DNA of 64,000 bases from Paenibacillus aceris (GCF_017874035.1 NZ_JAGGKV010000019.1:79248-143247); one strand, 5' to 3'; positions 43,927 through 52,949 are shown, counted from the stretch's first letter. Program-made: numbers and translations. The notes: generated from the letters alone by a model not told the origin.

Positions 43927-45126
43927 GTGATCAACTTGCGTTCTAATGGACCCATTGGCAATTATGATCTTGTTAAAAAAATAAATATGGAACATGCAAT
44001 CTCTACGATCCTGAAATACCGTCCATTATCTCGCGCTAAAATCGCCTCTCTGACAGGACTCAATAAGATGACCGTCTCCAGCTGCGTAGATCTCTTCGTT
44101 CAGAAAGGTTTTGTCGTTGAGCTCGGCACGACGGGCACTTCAAGAGGGAGGCCCCCTACCCTTGTCGATTTGAATGAGAAAGCGGGGATCTGTGTTGGCG
44201 TTGATGTTGAAATCAACCAGTTCACCGTGCTCGTCACGGATCTGCTCGGGAAAAAGCTGGACAGCATGATGATTCCGCTTCAGAGCAAAGATCCCTTCTT
44301 TTTCGTGGATGCAATTTCAACGATTTTGAAAGATTTAGAACATCATCACGCGCATCGCCAGCTAGGCATTGTAGGGGTCGGTATTGTCATCCCGGGCTAC
44401 TACAATATACGAACAGACGTCGTTGATTATAGCGCCAACCTGCAGGAATGGAACGACTTCCCTTTGCGAACCGAGCTTGCCAAACGAGTTCCCGACCTTG
44501 CCATTCATGTGAATCCTGCACCGTATGCGGGTGCGATGGGTGAAGTTCATTTTGGAGGGGCCAAATCAGCCGATCATTTGGTCTATGTAACAAGTTCTTG
44601 GGGATTGTCCGTTGGCGTTTACAGCAAGGGAGAACTGTTCACCGGTACGACGGGGACAGCGGGGAGATTAGGACATTCCACCATTCATATGAACGGCAAG
44701 AAATGCACCTGCGGCAGCAGAGGATGCTGGGAGATGTATGCTTCCATTAAGGCGATGTATGAATTATTGGAAACAACTCCTCAAGAGCTTTCGTTTGCAG
44801 ACATTGTGGACGGTATTGGGCGCGGTGACAGCAAAATTACTAGTGCCGTGCACGAGCTTGGCCATTACCAAGGCATCGGCCTGGCGAACGTTATCAATGC
44901 CTACAATCCCAAAGTCATCTGCATTGGAGGGCATCTTGCGCTGCTAGGCCCTACGCTGATTAACTCCATTTGGAATACGCTGCGCGAGATGATTCCCGAG
45001 CGCTTTCTTCAGAATTTGGAGATTTACTGTTCCGATTTAGGCGAGCTTGGCGTTGCTCACGGAGGCGTTTCGATGGTGTTGAGGCAGCTTTCTACGACGA
45101 TAATCGAGAAATCTTTGTTGGAGTAA
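43927..45126 (+). CDS. ROK-family transcriptional repressor (XylR/NagC-like)
   Basis: 399 aa. Residues about 20-75 form a winged helix (SRAKIASLTGLNKMTVSSCV). The ROK sugar-binding half has GVDVEINQFTVLV, GIVGVGIVIPGYY and the zinc motif CTCGSRGCWE. The kinase-type glycine loop is degenerate (GVDVEINQ rather than DIGGTK), so it should bind sugar but not phosphorylate. A GTG start at 43927 is closely preceded by AAGG; TTG at 43936 is an alternative. It likely controls the divergent sulfatase operon and itself through three operators. Confidence 0.92.
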   Translation: MINLRSNGPIGNYDLVKKINMEHAISTILKYRPLSRAKIASLTGLNKMTVSSCVDLFVQKGFVVELGTTGTSRGRPPTLVDLNEKAGICVGVDVEINQFTVLVTDLLGKKLDSMMIPLQSKDPFFFVDAISTILKDLEHHHAHRQLGIVGVGIVIPGYYNIRTDVVDYSANLQEWNDFPLRTELAKRVPDLAIHVNPAPYAGAMGEVHFGGAKSADHLVYVTSSWGLSVGVYSKGELFTGTTGTAGRLGHSTIHMNGKKCTCGSRGCWEMYASIKAMYELLETTPQELSFADIVDGIGRGDSKITSAVHELGHYQGIGLANVINAYNPKVICIGGHLALLGPTLINSIWNTLREMIPERFLQNLEIYCSDLGELGVAHGGVSMVLRQLSTTIIEKSLLE

Positions 45127-45129
45127 CCA

Positions 45130-45215
45130 CTCTTTCGGGTAACCTCTTTTGGGTAACCTCTTTTGGACTAAACTCTTTCGGGTAACCTCTTTTCGCGTAC
45201 CCCCTTTTCGCATCG
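45130..45215 (+). repeat. Six tandem 14-15 bp units after the ROK gene
   Basis: Units start near 45130, 45144, 45158, 45173, 45187 and 45202. They vary around CTCTTTTGGGTAAC. They begin four bases after the ROK stop codon. Confidence 0.85.
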
Positions 45216-45219
45216 AAAA

Positions 45220-45397
45220 GGAACTACAAGCCGCTATTACTGCCAAATCAGCTGCTTTTAGGATGAAAAGTGAACTACAGGGCCTTATTCGCCCTCGGAT
45301 CACTATTCATCAGCCACAATCGGCAGAATAGCGGATCATAGTTCCCCTTAATCTGCCAAATAACCATTTGGTGGTCAAATAGCGGACTCTAGTTCCC
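45220..45397. repeat. Interspersed repeat array B (two forward, two inverted units)
   Basis: Forward units 45220-45244 and 45270-45294 contain GAACTACA and a TATT block. Inverted units 45320-45346 and 45373-45397 contain AATAGCGGA and TAGTTCCC. The order and spacing match array A at 29206-29382. Confidence 0.8.
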
Positions 45398-45423
45398 TCA
45401 TCAACGGGATTCGCCCTACGGTC

Positions 45424-46161
45424 CTACCACTCATATACTCGCAATGGCTCCGCTAAACGGAGTTTTTGCTTGCCATGGAACGGCTCACGCGCATCCGCCA
45501 GCACATAATCATCCACATAATGCATGAGCAGCATCTTCTCCTGAATGGACACTGGGAGCGTTAGAATTTCCTCCAGAGACGTATGCGACGGCAGCTGATC
45601 ATCCTGCATATGGCATTCATGGAAGATCGTTTGCACCTCACCTGCAACCTTGCTTATGTACGTTTCATCTAACCGTGTATCCCCGCTAAAATAAAAATAA
45701 GGCTTACAAAGTAACCCATAACTAAGCATGTCCGGCACATGCTGTGTCCGAATCAGCTCGAAGCGCATACCCGCGATCTCAAAGGTCTCATCCACGCATT
45801 CCACGTCAAAATAGTCCTCAAATACCCGTTTCCCTCTTGTGGTCAACTCCAAGCCATGGCGCAAAACTTGCCATAGATCATCCCGCAGCCCAGTAGGCAC
45901 ATAAAGCTTCGGCTTCGCTTTGCCAGGATACACCCGATGAAACAGCGCCAGCTTCGACAAGCCGTTAATATGATCCTCATGCAGATGCGTTACGAAAATA
46001 TGCTTCACCTCATTGAGCTTCATTCCCATCTGATGCAAACTAGCATGATTCGATTCCGGAAAGTCGATGCAGAGATTCGTATCGGCAAACGTAAGTAATG
46101 CACTGTTATGGCCCTGTTCGACGCTAAATCCGTCGCCACAGCCCAAAAATCGTAATTTCAT
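45424..46161 (-). CDS. Metallo-beta-lactamase-fold hydrolase, RNase Z-like
   Basis: About 245 aa. The zinc motif is FVTHLHEDHINGL (HxHxDH), with SGDTRLDET and a late His (CHMQDD) as further ligands. N-terminal MKLRFLGCGDGF is typical of tRNase Z or PqqB-like hydrolases. It lacks the long exosite of true RNase Z, so the substrate is uncertain. Start at 46161 has GGAGG 7 bases upstream. Confidence 0.85.
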   Translation of the reverse strand: MKLRFLGCGDGFSVEQGHNSALLTFADTNLCIDFPESNHASLHQMGMKLNEVKHIFVTHLHEDHINGLSKLALFHRVYPGKAKPKLYVPTGLRDDLWQVLRHGLELTTRGKRVFEDYFDVECVDETFEIAGMRFELIRTQHVPDMLSYGLLCKPYFYFSGDTRLDETYISKVAGEVQTIFHECHMQDDQLPSHTSLEEILTLPVSIQEKMLLMHYVDDYVLADAREPFHGKQKLRLAEPLRVYEW

Positions 46162-46259
46162 ATAAACGCCTCCCACACTGTCTTCAAATAAAACAAAGCG
46201 CAATTTCTAATAAATTTGTAATATGATAGCTGTAGAAAGTTGACATTTAGGAGGACAAC

Positions 46260-48002
46260 ATGAATTCACCGCACAAACCTAAGCCAAAAATCCAGCTTCG
46301 TTCATCGCTCTTTATCCTCATGATTTCGTTAATCATTGTACTACTAACCGACAGCGTATTCTACACGTATACGAAGCGAATGCTAACGTCGGAGCTTGAA
46401 ACCAAGCTGGAATTGATTGCCGATAACGTCGCCATCTCCATTAAACACTCCAAAACAGGCGAGAAATACGTTGAAAATCTGATCGGGCAAAATTTGCGTA
46501 CAGCCTCTTTAGCGGCGCAGTACCGGCTCGATCCTGATATTGAAAAAGTAACCAATGAAGAGCTCATCGTTCTCAGCAAAGAGCTGATGGTCGATCACAT
46601 TACACTTATGAAGCGCAGCGGCGATGATATCATTGGCTATAAATCCACAGAGCCGAAAGAAATCAATATGAGCACCAAGAACTGGAGCCGCGACTGGTTC
46701 AAGGCTTTTAATCAACTGCTCAATACGAAGGAAACGAATGTCAAAAGCGGCCAAGCGTTACCGTATTACTGGTCAGGGCCGATGAATACCTCTATGTCAG
46801 ATCCGCAGTACGTGGATAAATGGGGCTATTACTATGATGGGCGTACGAATTACATCCTTGACCCTTATGTTCACGATACATTTTTCCGGGATTATCAACG
46901 GGAAATCGGCGTAGATGCCGTCATCGATGAAATGATTCATGGCTATACGGATCATGGCGCCAAGGAAATTGCCGTCTTTAATCCCCCCATCTTCCTTGGA
47001 CAGCAGGAGCAATACAAAAAAGAAGGCTACACCTGGTTCACCGACCGGGAAATCTTATTTGGCTCATACACGATGAAGGATACCCGGGATCAAGATATGG
47101 TGCAGTCCGTCTTAAAATCAAAGCAAACCCAGCAGCTGCTTTCCAACATCGATGGTAAAACCTATCTCAAAATGTTCATCCCGCTCCAACTGGATATCCC
47201 TGTCGTAATCGGACTTACGGCCGATTATGAGAAAGTACAAAATTCCATTGAGCATCAACAAATGAACCTGCTGCTTCTCATCGGGACAACGGCTATTATT
47301 GCTTTCATTCTCGTCATCCTGAGCATTCGCTTTATCAATCGGAATCGCGAGGCAACCGCGGAGAGCGTTCAAGAGGTATACGTCGATCATATCGGATCGC
47401 TGTTTCGCTCCATGAAGGAACAGCGGCATGATTTTAATAACCATGTCGCGACCATTCATTCCCTTGTACATCTCAAAGAGTTCGACGAGCTGAGTCGTTA
47501 TACATCCGAAATTATTGGTGAAACGACCGCTTTAAATGATATTATCCAAATCAATGTACCGGCCCTCTCAGCCATCGTTCAGTCCAAGGTGATTGGGGCC
47601 GTTGAACGTAAAATTACGTTTGAGCATGAAGTGGCCAATCTGAAGGATGTTCCGCTGGGAGCCGTGAAGGCGACCGATTTGGTCCGAATCATCTCAAACC
47701 TCATTGATAACGCGTTTGACGCTGTTTCCCTGTCTAAGAAAGAAGGGGACAAGCAAGTTCGACTTGCAGGCTTTGTTAAAGGCAGCTCGCTCATCTTCCA
47801 GGTCATTAATAATGGAGAACCTATTCCAAACGATATGCTCCAACGTATTTTTGAGCCCGGCTTCTCGACCAAAAATCCGGATGATCATCACGCGGGCTTA
47901 GGCTTAAGCATTGTCAAACAACTGGTCGACAAGTATGTAGGAACCGTTCAGGTCAACTCCACTGAATCCGAAACAACGTTCACGATTTCTATTCCGATTT
48001 AA
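46260..48002 (+). CDS. Sensor histidine kinase with Spo0B/GHKL-type core, orphan
   Basis: 580 aa. A first helix (about 17-37), a roughly 270-residue extracytoplasmic sensor, a second helix (LLLIGTTAIIAFILVILSI) and RSMKEQRHDFNNHVATIHSL with the phospho-acceptor His. ATPase boxes are NLIDNAFDAVSL and HHAGLGLSIVKQL. The core resembles citrate/malate-type (CitA, DcuS, MalK) kinases. No response regulator lies beside it, which is unusual for the class. AGGAGG precedes the ATG. Confidence 0.9.
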   Translation: MNSPHKPKPKIQLRSSLFILMISLIIVLLTDSVFYTYTKRMLTSELETKLELIADNVAISIKHSKTGEKYVENLIGQNLRTASLAAQYRLDPDIEKVTNEELIVLSKELMVDHITLMKRSGDDIIGYKSTEPKEINMSTKNWSRDWFKAFNQLLNTKETNVKSGQALPYYWSGPMNTSMSDPQYVDKWGYYYDGRTNYILDPYVHDTFFRDYQREIGVDAVIDEMIHGYTDHGAKEIAVFNPPIFLGQQEQYKKEGYTWFTDREILFGSYTMKDTRDQDMVQSVLKSKQTQQLLSNIDGKTYLKMFIPLQLDIPVVIGLTADYEKVQNSIEHQQMNLLLLIGTTAIIAFILVILSIRFINRNREATAESVQEVYVDHIGSLFRSMKEQRHDFNNHVATIHSLVHLKEFDELSRYTSEIIGETTALNDIIQINVPALSAIVQSKVIGAVERKITFEHEVANLKDVPLGAVKATDLVRIISNLIDNAFDAVSLSKKEGDKQVRLAGFVKGSSLIFQVINNGEPIPNDMLQRIFEPGFSTKNPDDHHAGLGLSIVKQLVDKYVGTVQVNSTESETTFTISIPI

Positions 48003-48144
48003 CCATTTTAGCGAACGATATTCAATTGACAACATAGAATGTTCGTATTATGATAATCAAGGCGTTAAAAAATAGCCGCATAGGTCACAATCGTTCGTAT
48101 ATCCTTGAGAATTGGCTTAAGGGTCTCTAGAGGGAGCCATAACT

Positions 48145-48197
48145 TCCTAGCTACGACGGGTACTTGCTTTTGCATACCCGTGTGGCTAGGATTTTTT
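48145..48197 (+). terminator. Strong terminator after the orphan kinase
   Basis: TCCTAGC, ACGGGTA and complementary arms (TACCCGT, GCTAGGA) with a 12-base loop, followed by six T. Confidence 0.85.
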
Positions 48198-48231
48198 GTG
48201 CCCAAAAATGAACGTTCCAGAGGAGATCGCA

Positions 48232-49671
48232 ATGAAAGCTTATGATTTTATCGTAGTTGGTGCAGGACCTGCCGGTATTTTCGCTTGTTATGAAATGACA
48301 TTGCTTCACCCTACCGCTAGAGTATTGCTCGTTGACAAAGGCCATGATATTTACCATCGCAGTTGTCCGATTCTGGAAAGCAAAATCAAACTTTGTCCTC
48401 CGCCTGCGGGTAAAAAGGACTTCTCTGGCTGTCTGCCTGCTTGTTCGATCACGGCTGGCTTCGGAGGTGCAGGCGCATATAGTGACGGCAAATTCAACAT
48501 CACCACCGAATTCGGCGGCTGGATGACGGATTATTTGCCACCCAGCAAAGTAATCGATTTGATTCGGTATGTTGATGGCATAAATTTGGAGCATGGGGCT
48601 ACGGAGAATATAACGGATCCAACAACCGAGGCTGTTAAGGACATTGAGCAGCGCTCCTATGCTGCAGGGCTTAAACTGCTTCGCGCTCAGGTGAGGCATT
48701 TAGGCACCGAGCAGAACCTAATGATTTTGAAATCGATTTATGAACATTTGAAAACAAGGATCGACATGCAGTTTAAAGCTGAGGTCGAAGATATATTAAC
48801 GAGCAAACGGGAAGACAAGCATGTCATCGAAGGCATACGCTTAAAAGATGGCACAGAGATCCATAGCCATCATGTGATGCTTGCCCCGGGAAGAGACGGC
48901 TCAGCGTGGTTAACCCAAGTCCTGAAGAAGCGCCGGTTAAAAATGTATAACAATCAAGTCGATGTTGGTGTGCGTGTAGAAACGTCCGATGTCGTGATGC
49001 GGGAAATTAACGAGCATTTGTATGAAGGAAAATTCATTTACAATACCTCGGTAGGTACTCGTGTGAGAACCTTCTGCAGCAATCCGTCCGGGCATGTCGT
49101 TGTCGAGAATCATAGCGGCGTCATGGCTGCTAACGGTCACTCTTACAAGGATCCGGCCCTCGGCTCCAGCAACACGAATTTCGCTCTGCTCGTTTCCCAC
49201 AAATTCACGGAGCCGTTCGATAAGCCGAACGAATATGCACGTGAAATTTGCAAACATGCGAACGATCTATCAAGCGGCGGCGTTATTGTTCAGAAATTCG
49301 GGGACATCATGCGGGGACGTCGCTCCACGGCGGATCGGATTCGCGAAGGCTTCTTAGAGCCTACTTTGACGGAAGCCGTTCCAGGCGATCTAGGTCTCGT
49401 GCTGCCTTACAATACCATGAAAAGCTTAATTGAAATGATCCATGCCCTTGAAAAAGTAACGCCGGGGATTGCAGCTGAACATACCCTCTTCTACGGCGTT
49501 GAAGCGAAATTCTACTCTGCACGTCCGAAGCTTAACGAAAGCTTTGAAACTGAGATTAAAGGCTTGTTCTGTGGAGGCGATGGTGCAGGCATTACAAGAG
49601 GCTTGGCCCAAGCCGGGGCAGCCGGTGTCTGGGTGGCGCGCAATGTGCTAGAGCGGTTGAACAAGTATTAA
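48232..49671 (+). CDS. FAD-dependent dehydrogenase-like protein (COG2509 type)
   Basis: 479 aa. N-terminal dinucleotide-binding motif DFIVVGAGPAGIFACYE, with GGAGAYSDGKFNITTEFGG and the C-terminal GLFCGGDGAGITRGLAQAG that closes the FAD site. Distant relatives are used in sugar or quinone oxidation, but the reaction here is unknown. GGAG is 8 bases before the ATG at 48232, so the longer frame is not used. Confidence 0.88.
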   Translation: MKAYDFIVVGAGPAGIFACYEMTLLHPTARVLLVDKGHDIYHRSCPILESKIKLCPPPAGKKDFSGCLPACSITAGFGGAGAYSDGKFNITTEFGGWMTDYLPPSKVIDLIRYVDGINLEHGATENITDPTTEAVKDIEQRSYAAGLKLLRAQVRHLGTEQNLMILKSIYEHLKTRIDMQFKAEVEDILTSKREDKHVIEGIRLKDGTEIHSHHVMLAPGRDGSAWLTQVLKKRRLKMYNNQVDVGVRVETSDVVMREINEHLYEGKFIYNTSVGTRVRTFCSNPSGHVVVENHSGVMAANGHSYKDPALGSSNTNFALLVSHKFTEPFDKPNEYAREICKHANDLSSGGVIVQKFGDIMRGRRSTADRIREGFLEPTLTEAVPGDLGLVLPYNTMKSLIEMIHALEKVTPGIAAEHTLFYGVEAKFYSARPKLNESFETEIKGLFCGGDGAGITRGLAQAGAAGVWVARNVLERLNKY

Positions 49672-49680
49672 TGATGTTAA

Positions 49681-49698
49681 ATATTTCCTAGGAAATAT
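49681..49698. repeat. Perfect 18-bp palindrome after the FAD gene
   Basis: ATATTTCCTAGGAAATAT, immediately followed by the terminator hairpin at 49698-49729. Confidence 0.5.
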
Positions 49699-49729
49699 AC
49701 GGACCCCTTCCATGTGAGGGAGGTCCGTA
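49698..49729 (+). terminator. Hairpin terminator after the FAD gene
   Basis: TACGGACC and GGTCCGTA arms with an inner CCTTC/GAGGG pairing, followed by TTTACG. Confidence 0.65.
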
Positions 49730-49789
49730 TTTACGTTAAAAACACTTTTAATCTCTAGTAAAATGTGGTATCATAAAAACGTTCTCAAT

Positions 49790-49804
49790 TTGTAAGCGTT
49801 ATCA
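49790..49804 (+). promoter_or_regulatory. Perfect cre-like site before the LytTR gene
   Basis: TTGTAAGCGTTATCA fits all fixed positions of WTGNAANCGNWNNCW. It lies just before the ribosome binding site and after a possible -10 (TATCAT near 49769), a roadblock position for CcpA. Confidence 0.6.
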
Positions 49805-49824
49805 TTTTAAAGGGGGAAAATAAA

Positions 49825-50175
49825 ATGACTGTAGCGCTCGAAACAAGAAACAGCTATGAAAATTTCGTACTGGAGAAAGATATTATGTACTTCCGGGTCG
49901 GAGAACATGGGCTGGTCTCTTTTCATGGAAAAAACTTTCACATCAAAAAACGGATGTCCACAGAGCAAATCATAGAAATTACAACGGGCAACGCTTTTTT
50001 CAAGGTGAATACAGATTGCTATGTGAACACCAAAAAAATTGTTCAGATTCAAGATGGCAAAGTATTTTTCGAGCTTAAAGGCTCTGATTCCAAATTCACT
50101 TCCATTACCAAACTTCGCCAGCACCGTTTGAAAGAGATCGTGCAGCAGCACAAAACGGAAGCTGCGGCGAAATAA
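49825..50175 (+). CDS. Stand-alone LytTR DNA-binding domain protein
   Basis: 116 aa, made almost only of a LytTR domain (about residues 10-110): DIMYFRVGEHGLVSFHGKNF, FFKVNTDCYVNTKKIVQIQ and FTSITKLRQHRLKEI. There is no receiver or membrane part. It could control virulence-like or wall genes, and could be the output of the orphan kinase upstream only indirectly, since it has no receiver. AGGGGG precedes the ATG, and a perfect cre-like site lies in its leader. Confidence 0.85.
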   Translation: MTVALETRNSYENFVLEKDIMYFRVGEHGLVSFHGKNFHIKKRMSTEQIIEITTGNAFFKVNTDCYVNTKKIVQIQDGKVFFELKGSDSKFTSITKLRQHRLKEIVQQHKTEAAAK

Positions 50176-50212
50176 AAGACCGGTGCCCGGGGGGCGCGCT
50201 GCTCCTGACGAC

Positions 50213-50259
50213 AAAAAAGCTTAGTTGGATCCTTGACGGAGATCCGGCTAAGCTTTTTT
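50213..50259 (+). terminator. Strong terminator after the LytTR gene
   Basis: AAAAAAGCTTAG and CTAAGCTTTTTT arms with inner GGATC/GATCC. Confidence 0.88.
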
Positions 50260-50616
50260 GGTATAAGGATACCCTGTCCATGCCGTTAACAGCTTCCGGA
50301 TTGGCTTAACAAGCTGTTAAGGGCACAAAGCAGAAGACAACAAACGTTGCTATGTTGTAATTTATTCAACCATATAGCCTAATTTGGGTCTTAATACTCT
50401 TCTATATTGTACTTTATACAACGATTTTGGGCTGAAAGCTGCAAATTCGCACCCATTTGGGATAAATGATTGTATATTGTGCAATGGGATGCCAGACTGG
50501 CAGACAGATACCACTTTTATGTTGTATAAAATACAACGGCAACGGGATGCGAACAACAACCGTCAGTTCACCCTGACGGTCCTTTTGCGTGTCCCCCCCC
50601 TCTCTACCTGCATAGG
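50260..50616. repeat. Gene-free stretch with four spaced palindromes of one type
   Basis: 17-bp sites of the form RTTGTAnnTTATnCAAY occur at 50354-50370 (GTTGTAATTTATTCAAC), 50406-50422, 50469-50485 and 50521-50537 (GTTGTATAAAATACAAC). Spacing between starts is 52-63 bp. A CCGTCAG/CTGACGG hairpin follows near 50559-50581. No gene is seen. Confidence 0.7.
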
Positions 50617-50647
50617 TAAAAAAGAAACCAGCGATAACATCGCTGGC
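50617..50647 (-). terminator. Terminator of the 140-aa hypothetical gene
   Basis: On the minus strand CCAGCGAT and ATCGCTGG arms with a 3-base loop, followed by a T-rich run. Confidence 0.8.
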
Positions 50648-50664
50648 TCCCTCTTGAACTTACA

Positions 50665-51087
50665 CTATGAAATTCGGGCGAGTGTCTCTTGTTGATGTTC
50701 GCGAATAAGAAAACGAATGTACTCAACAGTCGTATCTTTCACCTTTTTGGCTTCTTCCAACGTAGCAAAGCTGTACTCCGCATAATCCGCGCTTCCGTAC
50801 TTCTTCAGTTCTTCATAATTCATGCCAAGCGTAGAAAAGTTGTGGATCAACTCGTGTGGTGTCTTAGCATCCACATTTTGCACGAAAATATCTTTGGAAA
50901 AGAAAGAGCCTTGTTTCTCAACTCTAAAGATGACACGAAACGGCTTGTCTTTATCCGACACAAAGCACTTGATAACAACGTCAATTTCCATCGTTTGATA
51001 ATCCACAGCGTTCGTAGGTTCTTGATTTGGTGTATGTTTAGGCGTAAGTTCAGGCGAATGCATCCATCTTTTCAAAAAACCCAACAC
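50665..51087 (-). CDS. Hypothetical cytoplasmic protein
   Basis: 140 aa with no recognised family. It has no membrane helix or signal. Predicted alpha/beta content (IDVVIKCFVSDKDKPFRVIF). The GTG start at 51087 is preceded by GGGGAGG and 7 bases, so it looks like a real gene. The downstream terminator supports this. Confidence 0.75.
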   Translation of the reverse strand: MLGFLKRWMHSPELTPKHTPNQEPTNAVDYQTMEIDVVIKCFVSDKDKPFRVIFRVEKQGSFFSKDIFVQNVDAKTPHELIHNFSTLGMNYEELKKYGSADYAEYSFATLEEAKKVKDTTVEYIRFLIREHQQETLARIS

Positions 51088-51166
51088 AAGATTACCTCCC
51101 CAATAACGACATGAATATTACTCATATTGTAATGGATACCCAATGAATTGACAATCCAAAATTTGG

Positions 51167-52417
51167 CTAAATTGGCTTGAGCGACTTTTTCGCTCCTGCT
51201 TTTCGATAGTTCCAAATGATAATTAAACATAAAATGCCTGTCATAACCCCGCATCCGACAAAGGCCCCATTCGCGCCAAAGCGATCTGCGATATAACCGG
51301 CAAATAAGCTCCCAATCGGCGTTGAACCGGCAAATACGAGCGAATAAACACTCATGACACGCGCGCGATACTCCTCTTTAGCATGCATTTGAAGATTAGA
51401 GTTACTATTGGTCGCGAACATAATATTGAAAAATCCGGTTAAAGCCAGTAAAGCGCCGCAAACCCAAACCGATGTACTCAGCCCATTAAGAATCAGACAG
51501 ACGGCAACCACTAGACTTGCGATAATGCTGATTTTCAGACTAGGCCCTTGTTTACTGCGAAACGACATCGTCAGCGCCCCTGCAAAAGAACCCACGCCAA
51601 GACATGACATCAGTGTGCCATACGTGGTCTCTCCCAAGTGCAGCACATTTTTCGTGAAAACCGGAATGAGGATATTAAAGTTAAAAGCAAGTGTCCCGAT
51701 CACCGTCACAAGCAGCACCGTCTGCGCTAGCAATGGATCTCTTGCTATGTATACGATTCCGTCTTTAATCTCCTTCATGATGCCATCGCGCGAGGTTTTT
51801 TTCCGAACATAAGGCGCAGCTTGAATTTGAAACAAACCGTACAGGACAGCCAGAAAACTGACCCCATTGAGCAAAAAGCACCACCCTGCTCCAAGCCAAG
51901 CCATCATCACAGCACCAATGGAAGGCCCTACAATCCTCGCCATATTAAACGTTGTGGAATTGAGTGCAATCGCATTCATAAGATCTTCTTTTCCGACGAT
52001 TTCAATGTTGAAAGCTTGCCTGGTCGGCATATCGAGCGTATTATTGAGCCCCAGCAAAATCGCCAGCACGATGATGTAGCCGTACTTCACTGTGTCGGTC
52101 AAAACAAGCGTTGCCAGTGTAAAAGCAAGAATCATGGAAACCGTCTGCGTGACCAAAAGAATGTTCTTTTTGGGAAATTTATCAACGACAATACCCGCAA
52201 ACAGGGAAAACAAAAGGATGGGTAAGAATTGACAAGCGGCGACAAACCCTAGCTTGAGCGGTGAGCCTGTAATCGTAAGAACGAGCCAGGACTGCCCGAT
52301 ATTTTGCATCCATGTCCCGATAAGCGATACGCACTGCCCTAACCAAAGATAACGATAATTGCGATGAGTTAACGCATGAAAATGCCGATTTATAAAAACC
52401 GAGCTTGCTCCCCTCAT
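51167..52417 (-). CDS. MFS exporter, MFS_3/EntS-like
   Basis: About 416 aa with 12 helices. N-terminal HRNYRYLWLGQCVSLIGTWMQ and DMPTRQAFNIEIVGKEDL are typical of the enterobactin-exporter-like (TIGR00900/MFS_3) group. It follows a MarR gene by 12 bp, so an antimicrobial or metabolite exporter is likely. ATG at 52417 is favoured by GCAGGA. Confidence 0.9.
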   Translation of the reverse strand: MRGASSVFINRHFHALTHRNYRYLWLGQCVSLIGTWMQNIGQSWLVLTITGSPLKLGFVAACQFLPILLFSLFAGIVVDKFPKKNILLVTQTVSMILAFTLATLVLTDTVKYGYIIVLAILLGLNNTLDMPTRQAFNIEIVGKEDLMNAIALNSTTFNMARIVGPSIGAVMMAWLGAGWCFLLNGVSFLAVLYGLFQIQAAPYVRKKTSRDGIMKEIKDGIVYIARDPLLAQTVLLVTVIGTLAFNFNILIPVFTKNVLHLGETTYGTLMSCLGVGSFAGALTMSFRSKQGPSLKISIIASLVVAVCLILNGLSTSVWVCGALLALTGFFNIMFATNSNSNLQMHAKEEYRARVMSVYSLVFAGSTPIGSLFAGYIADRFGANGAFVGCGVMTGILCLIIIWNYRKAGAKKSLKPI

Positions 52418-52429
52418 GTTCATCCTGCT

Positions 52430-52870
52430 CTACGCCTCCTCTGCGAATCTAGCTGCATTATTGCCCATTTTTTCCAAAACGATTAGCGCCAACTGCTTCT
52501 CTTCCTCCGATAGCCCGTAGGTCAAACGTTCACGCCAATCCGTTAATACTTTACGCACATCATCTTTGATGAAAAGCGCCTTTTCGGTCAAATGAACTTC
52601 ATAGCATCTTTTATCCTTTTCGCTGACTGTGCGCGTTATGTAGCCTTGCTGCTCTAATTTCTTCAATGCTTTAGCAGTCGTACCTTTATCGATCTTCAAA
52701 TAGTCCGCCAGCTCTTCTTGCGAGAGACCATCCTCCTTATAGAGCGCGTTGAGAAAAATATGCTGCCCCTTGCCGATATCATAGGCCTTCAAATGCTCGC
52801 CAATATACATTTGTCCATATCGGTATAAAAGGGAGATCCACCTTGGAATGGTGTTGCGGGCATCAATCAT
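52430..52870 (-). CDS. MarR-family regulator of the MFS exporter
   Basis: 146 aa. Winged helix DGLSQEELADYLKIDKGTTAKALKKLEQQGYITRTVSEKDKRCYEV. AAAGGAG precedes the ATG. It is the first gene of a two-gene operon; a matching palindrome lies about 80 bases upstream. Confidence 0.92.
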   Translation of the reverse strand: MIDARNTIPRWISLLYRYGQMYIGEHLKAYDIGKGQHIFLNALYKEDGLSQEELADYLKIDKGTTAKALKKLEQQGYITRTVSEKDKRCYEVHLTEKALFIKDDVRKVLTDWRERLTYGLSEEEKQLALIVLEKMGNNAARFAEEA

Positions 52871-52949
52871 GATCCTGTCTCCTTTCTTCGCTCAAAATGG
52901 TGGGACTTACCGAATCGTTGCACTTGCCACGATTTCATCATACGCTCGA

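Noticed and set aside
45130..45215. Tandem 14-15 bp units considered as CRISPR or plasmid iterons
   Set aside because: No unique spacers and no replication gene nearby; units are back to back after a stop codon.
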